Origin: Orbilia blumenaviensis
Lineage: Eukaryota; Ascomycota; Orbiliomycetes; Orbiliales; Orbiliaceae
Assembly (NCBI GenBank): GCA_036872755.1
Contig: JAVHNS010000017.1
Span: 434,001-498,000, forward strand
Length of the DNA: 64,000 bases
Direction of reading: 5' to 3'
Part shown: piece after piece, positions 58,827 through 64,000 of the stretch
How the letters are laid out: each line of letters starts with the position of its first letter
How positions within the stretch are numbered: position 1 is the first letter of the stretch
Notes under the pieces: model-generated
The model's input: only the letters and a program-made list of their open reading frames with translations
Database searches by the model: none
Told to the model about the DNA's origin: nothing
Program-made: the position numbers and the translations under genes

Positions 58827-61800
58827 TATACGGGCGATATCTGGGATACACATATGCCCGTTGCTATATACGTTACATCATACTCTGATTTTCAAGTTTG
58901 GGCGGCACTCTGAATATCTTACCTCTCTGCAGTCTTCTTATGCGATCTCTCTTATCGGAAGCGTTGATCTTTACTTTTCCTCGTATTTCCCTCATCTATT
59001 TCCTTACTCTTTTATCTTATGGTCGGGATGAAATGGCTCTTTTCCTTTTAAATTTTTCATTTTCATTTTAGGCTCTGGGTGATTCACACGGTGCTGGCGG
59101 CAAAGGTGGCTTCGGATCATTTTCCTTGGGAATACTTTACCGGATGGAATGGCGCAAAATTCGTCCACGCCCTTCAGCGAATCGGCCTTCGACGGAAAAC
59201 CGGATTTCTTTTTAACTCCTATATAACTGCTATATCTGACGACATTGTTTTCTTTTTTTTTTTTCGTGAAGCGGAAGCGCCAACCACCGAACACTACTTA
59301 TTCAATGATAATTTAACGAATCTCAACTACTATCAAAAATACAACTTTTCCTTGTCACGAAACAAAAAAAACTTATCGAAAAGAAAAAAGTCCTTTTACT
59401 ACAACTACCCAACCAAAACAACACCAGGAAAGTGCCAAAGGAGAGAAAAATTAACAGATATTCTTTCCTTTTTTCCTCCCTTCTGATGTTTTAACAAAAA
59501 GACCAACCGGCTCGCGCCTTGTTGAATTCTTTTTTCCTTATCATATCTACTTCTTCTTTCTACGGGAATAGGTGTACAGAAGATGTTGTACTATTTTCTA
59601 CTATTTGTTCATTTTTTTACTTACAGAAAAGTTTATGGAGAGGATTTTAGGCGAAATGCGATGTGGTGTTTTTCTTTTATTTTCCTATCTTCCCTTGATG
59701 ATCGAATGATTCGAAGTTTTTCTTTATACACGCTCGCTGCTATTACCAAAAGCTCTTTTTTTCAGGCCGAAAAAAAAGACATAAAAAAAATCTTACAGCT
59801 CGCTACTTTTGATCTTCCTTCTTACAATCGTTGAAGAGAAAAGTCATTTTTTAACTCCTATTTATTCTTTGTTTAAGTGCTATCTATCGTATGCTTTGCG
59901 TGTGTGCGTGTGTGCGCTTGTGTGTTTGAAATTTGTGGAAATGAGAATAAACCACCCCGCCGGCTCGTTATGTCACTCGTTCCGAGAGTATGAAGTTTTG
60001 CAGGCCCTTTTGCTTTAGCTGCTCGCCCTCCTCGGTCCCGCCATGCTCGTCATTATAGCCTTTATGTATGAAGTCTTTTTTTAAGTTATTTTTACGAGCG
60101 AAAGGATCGATCAAAAATCGGTGAAGCATCTTATTGCATCCCTGCCATTTCATATATCAACTTCTTTTTTTCACTTTTTTTCCTCTCAAAGGTTTTACAC
60201 GCGAACGACGATTCGGGTCTTTGGGACTTTTAATCTTCTTTTCTTGTTAATTTTATCCGTATACACAAGTTTCTTCTAAACAAAAGTTTCGTGAATGGTC
60301 TTCTTTTTCTTCTTATTTTTCTTTTGTTTCATCTTTCTGGTCGTCATTCTGCTTCCTGCGGCCTATGATGGTAGGAGGTTACTTATTCCCTATCGACGAC
60401 CTTGCCTGGAAGTTTTATCAGTGGCTGGTTCCTATCCCATATCGGGAGGTTGGTGGTTCTCCCAGCCTCATTCTGTGGCTTGTGGGGTTTACCAACTACC
60501 CAGCTTAAGTAGCTGATGAGTCCCCGATAATACTTTATACCACTGTTGACGACCCGCCGGCCTGCATTTCGAACCCCGTAACTAATCACCCTCGAGCTTC
60601 TTTTATTTTAATGTCTTCCCGACGTTTATACCGTTTGTTCTGTCTTTCTTTTTCGGTACATTGGAGCGAAACAAAAATTGTTGCGTCGTGCTCTCTACTT
60701 TCGTTGTTGAGTGTTTTTAAACTATTCTTTACCTTTTATATCGTTACAAGCTTTGGAAAGGGCTGGATGGGTGAGTAAGTGATTGGTAATGGTATGGAGA
60801 TGGAAGAGTGGGAAGGAATGAAAAAAAGGGGAAAGTTGATTTGATGCACTTGTCTAGTGAAAGAGATCTATGTTTTGTTTAACTGGACCGGCTTCTTTTG
60901 TTGGATTTACTGTATTAATCTCTCTTTTCCTCCTCTCTATTCTTCTTTCTTTTATTCCTTCTATCTGTTTGTCTGGGTTTGAGTACTGCACTTAAGCTTG
61001 TAATATCATGAGCGAGCGGTTTTTTTGACTCCTTATCCTTTTCTCATTCTTATTCGCTCTCTCTTGTTTTTTTCCATGGCTTGTTTTGAGCTTGCTTACT
61101 TCTTTGCGTGTTTATTTTATACATGTCTCTGAAGTATGATCTTGAAAGGTTAAGTATCATATATCCTTTTTTTCCCTTAACATCTCTTTCTGTTTGTTGT
61201 TTTTGTTGAAAGGTTGATGAGGAGATGTTTTGATACGGGGAGTGTATGATTTCCGATAGGGGATTGAAAGGGGAGTGGATGGTGGGGAAGATAATTATTT
61301 GGTGTCTGTCTGTTTGGATGTATGAAGATGTAGTTAATGTAGTGGGTATATACTTTGTTGAGTATGTATAGCCGTCGGGCTTCTGTGTAGTGGTAGTGAC
61401 AAGTAGTCAAATGAAACGGGTTTTTTGGTAAGGCTGTCTAGCTTAAGTTCTAGTCTCGGTGCTAGCTCAATGACATAGTACTTGGGTACTTTTTACTTTA
61501 TATTTTTGCATGTGATTTGGTCCAATATGAAGATTTATGGAAGGAAGACGGAGTAGTTTTTTTTTGAGAGATAGCTTGTATACGCTAGTCTTTTTTAAGA
61601 CCTTGCGAGGTTGTATTTGACAGGTTTGAGGTAGTCTTCTTTCCTTCCTTCCTTTCTGTTATCTACGTATCGATATCTTCGATCTTGTGAGTAACACCAC
61701 TATCATCCCATCCAGCCATTCCATCTGTTCAACCCATATGATGCAGAAGTAATTAACAAAAACCCCCATCCCAAAAAAATGAAAGAAAGAAAGAAAAAGG

Positions 61801-61913
61801 TAAAAATCCCATTAAAAGCCTTCCATCAAAAGCAGAAACAACAGCAAAGAGCCGTAATAAAAAATTGACTATAAAAAAAAAAAAGAACTATCAATTGCAA
61901 TCACAACCCAAAA
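58827..61913. other. T-rich gene-free region after the 931-aa gene
   Basis: About 3.1 kb, T-rich on the plus strand, probably including a long 3' UTR. No coding sequence is supported. A G+C-richer island at about 60345-60595 stands out against its surroundings. Confidence 0.55.
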
Positions 61914-62593
61914 TCAACCTCTTCCAAACCACCCACTCGCCTTCTTCGCACCATCCTGAATCTTCTTATCCGCTTCATCGATCTTGTGCTGAACCTCTGC
62001 TTGCGCCTTTTTCCGTTCTTCATCGATTTTAGCGGCTGCTTCCTCGAATTTCTGCTTACCGAGGTCGCTGGCAGAACTGGCGGAGGCTTTGAGGTGGTTG
62101 AAGGTTTCGGTGGCGGATTCGCGGGCTTTGGCTGCGTCGTCTGTTTTTTTTAAAGATTATTTGTTAGTAAGTTTGAGAGAGTGTAGGTGGGGGGGGGTGA
62201 GGTGGGGTACGTACGCTCGAATTGGGATTGGGCGGTTTTGATGTCGCCGCCGGAGGTTGTGTAGTAGTAGTATCCGCCGCCGAGGGCTGTTGCGGTTGCG
62301 AGGAGGAGGGGGAGGCTAGGATGAGAATGTTAGATAGAGAACAGCAGATTTGGAATCTTAATTTTGATGAAGTTCATATTATACATAGTGCATAACTATG
62401 CAGCTAGCGATATACAAGAAAGAAGTATTGTTTTCATTCGTATTATCTTATCTGAAGCCCGAAAGGAGCTATCCTGAAGGGAGAATAGGCATGGTCATGA
62501 TGCAATCGCTACCATCGAGGCAACGCAAAAAGTGACGAAATAGGGTGTGGTATTTTTTTGGATGTCGACTTACTTGGATCTCTTGCCAGCCAT
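61914..62593 (-). CDS. Small membrane-anchored coiled-coil protein (calcofluor white hypersensitive-like)
   Basis: Exons 62593-62574, 62315-62215 and 62140-61914 give 115 aa. It has a short basic N-terminus (MAGKRSN), then a hydrophobic segment (LPLLLATATALGGGYYYY) that would be one membrane anchor. A long charged helix follows (QKFEEAAAKIDEERKKAQ; VQHKIDEADKKIQ) and it ends KKASGWFGRG. Fungal databases carry similar small proteins under the name calcofluor white hypersensitive protein; I match it by architecture, not by alignment. A mitochondrial or ER anchor is inferred. The first intron is long (258 bp) and the second 74 bp; both acceptors are canonical (TAG, CAG). Phase and helix pattern support the joins. 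Confidence 0.75.
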
Positions 62594-64000
62594 TTTGTCT
62601 GATCGTTAAATAACCCGGTCGGTCGCGGAAGTTATCAAGCTTGTTTGTATGTATGTATGGTGAGAGGGGGTGAATGATTATCGATTAACGATTTGCGATG
62701 GAGGGGTAAGAGTAAAAGTAAACAAAAAAAGGGTTGATCTTCCGAGGAGAGGGAATTAAAGTATGGCAAAATTAATAGGAGGGGAAAAAGGAACTTTGTT
62801 CAAAAAGGTACTTTTTCGTTATAAGGTGCAGGTCAGGTTATAATTTTAAATTTTCTGATGTGATATGTTATGGTTCCTTAAGTACTGGGCTTTTATATGT
62901 GGATGGAGGGGAAGCAATGACGTAGTTGTTACCCCTTCCAACAACATTCTTTCTGCGACACTACCGGCTGGTCACCGATTCTTGTCTGGGGTGGGGAATG
63001 GTGTGAACGAGGGGGGGTTTTCTTAGTGGCTGGTGTGTATACATTTGTATACATATTGCAAATATCACTTTTGAGGCCTTTATTTTATTTTATTCCACTT
63101 TGAGGCGTCTGCCGTGTCATAGTAAAGCTAGCAGCGGATACTTGGTCTCGTATTATGTACTAAAGTGATTGTCTCGCGAGATCTCGTGAACCGGAAACGA
63201 CGATGTCAATTTTACAACGCTACCGCTTGCATGCAGAGAGCTCCATAATCTTCACTTTGGGAATATTTTCAGCATTGGAAATTAATTTTGGCGTATATTA
63301 AAAAACACAGTCCAGTGGTCATTATACGCGTTATTGATTAGAGTTCTGAGTTGTGCGATGTAACTCCCTACTCGGGACGTTATATGTTGACAGGCTAGTA
63401 ACACCTGCTGATAACTATACTGATTTGGCGAATTGATAGCTAGCGGGCCTGGGATTATGTCACTCGGTTGCGATTCGCTAGCGCTAGTCACTTAAGTAGT
63501 TAATGCGAAATGGCGACGACAAGGCTACACAAAATTTAGGACAGCGATCCGATTCCCTATAACACTGTGGGAACAAAAACTTCCTCTGCCTTCACTTGGA
63601 GCTTTGTAATCACCGATAACAGGGTAATAAAATCTCTACCACCAACATGGAAGTGGCGCCAAAGTAGCTTTTTTGGTTTCTCGTATCCCCCGCTTAAGTC
63701 TTTGTAAAACGGTAGTGCGATTGCGATATTAAAACTGATCCTGAAGCTGCAAAATAACACTGAAATTGTGACAGCCTTCTCTACAGGCAGTACTCCTTTT
63801 TGCATCGGTATGGTATTCCTGCAAAACTATGGATATTCAAACTCCACACAAAATTGCATCTACAGTGCACTAGTGTATAAACTTAACTGAGAATTAGAAA
63901 TAGTATAAAATAAGAGGAAAGTGCAAGTACCTCGGTGGGTTTATACAGTCAGAAGGCTTTTGGGCGTAATGCTTCTAGGCCATAGGACGGAGTTTGGGGG
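62594..64000. other. Right end of the window, no supported gene
   Basis: The first part is the promoter of the minus-strand small protein. Two minus-strand frames (63282-63491 and 63557-63805) have no family I recognise and no flanking splice sites that extend them. They may be noise or relics of a gene beyond the window. Confidence 0.5.

Noticed and set aside
60513..60530. Hammerhead ribozyme core (CTGATGAGTCCC)
   Set aside because: The first conserved box matches, but no stem II partner and no GAAA box follow at the required place (the next bases are CGATAATAC), so the fold cannot form.
63557..63805. 82-codon minus-strand ORF near the right end
   Set aside because: No recognisable family or motif and no extension by splicing; could be chance in A+T-leaning DNA.

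Overview
This window is nuclear DNA of a filamentous ascomycete (Pezizomycotina). The evidence is dense genes with many short introns (mostly 53-100 bp, GT...AG), fungal orthologues throughout (Mrc1, Ste7-type MAPKK, Spt6, Snf7, GCP3, Get3), a GH3 secreted beta-glucosidase, a DUF7918 protein, and one retrotransposon destroyed by C-to-T/G-to-A changes typical of repeat-induced point mutation (RIP). I cannot fix the class or genus from sequence alone. I could assign 17 protein-coding genes, one intron-containing tRNA-Arg(UCG) and one complete but dead LTR retrotransposon.

Layout. 0-6.2 kb: deoxyribose-phosphate aldolase (-), tRNA-Arg (+), GH3 beta-glucosidase (+). 6.69-14.02 kb: an almost pure A+T block. 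Reading the edges shows it is a single Ty1/copia-type element on the minus strand, with two 244-bp LTRs, a 5-bp target duplication (CAAAG) and a recognisable but stop-riddled reverse transcriptase/RNase H tail. 14.5-44.3 kb: a compact housekeeping segment in the order MRC1 (+), AP-3 mu (-), a small DUF4536 mitochondrial membrane protein (+), STE7-like MAPKK (-), SPT6 (+), DUF7918 protein (-), short-chain dehydrogenase (-), 2OG-Fe(II) oxygenase (-), SNF7 (+), GCP3 (-), GET3 (-), proteasome alpha-1 (+). 44.3-56.0 kb: about 11.7 kb in which I find no convincing gene. It ends in a pyrimidine- and CAN-repeat-rich leader before a 931-aa fungal-specific protein with a putative zinc-binding motif (56.0-58.8 kb). 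58.8-61.9 kb: a T-rich gene-free stretch. 61.9-62.6 kb: a small membrane-anchored coiled-coil protein (-). The last 1.4 kb shows nothing I can support.

How the genes relate. There is no biosynthetic cluster. MRC1 (replication checkpoint) carries an MluI cell-cycle box in its promoter, fitting G1/S expression. Three head-to-head pairs (AP-3 mu/DUF4536, 2OG oxygenase/SNF7, GET3/PSMA6) probably share intergenic promoters. Several gene models needed splicing by hand: DUF4536 is too short to stand out as an ORF, and AP-3 mu, DUF7918, SDR, 2OG oxygenase, GCP3, GET3 and PSMA6 are broken across exons. The most unusual parts are the copia relic, which has about 2.4 kb of extra sequence past RNase H and complementary LTR decay, and the very large gene-free region in front of the putative regulator.
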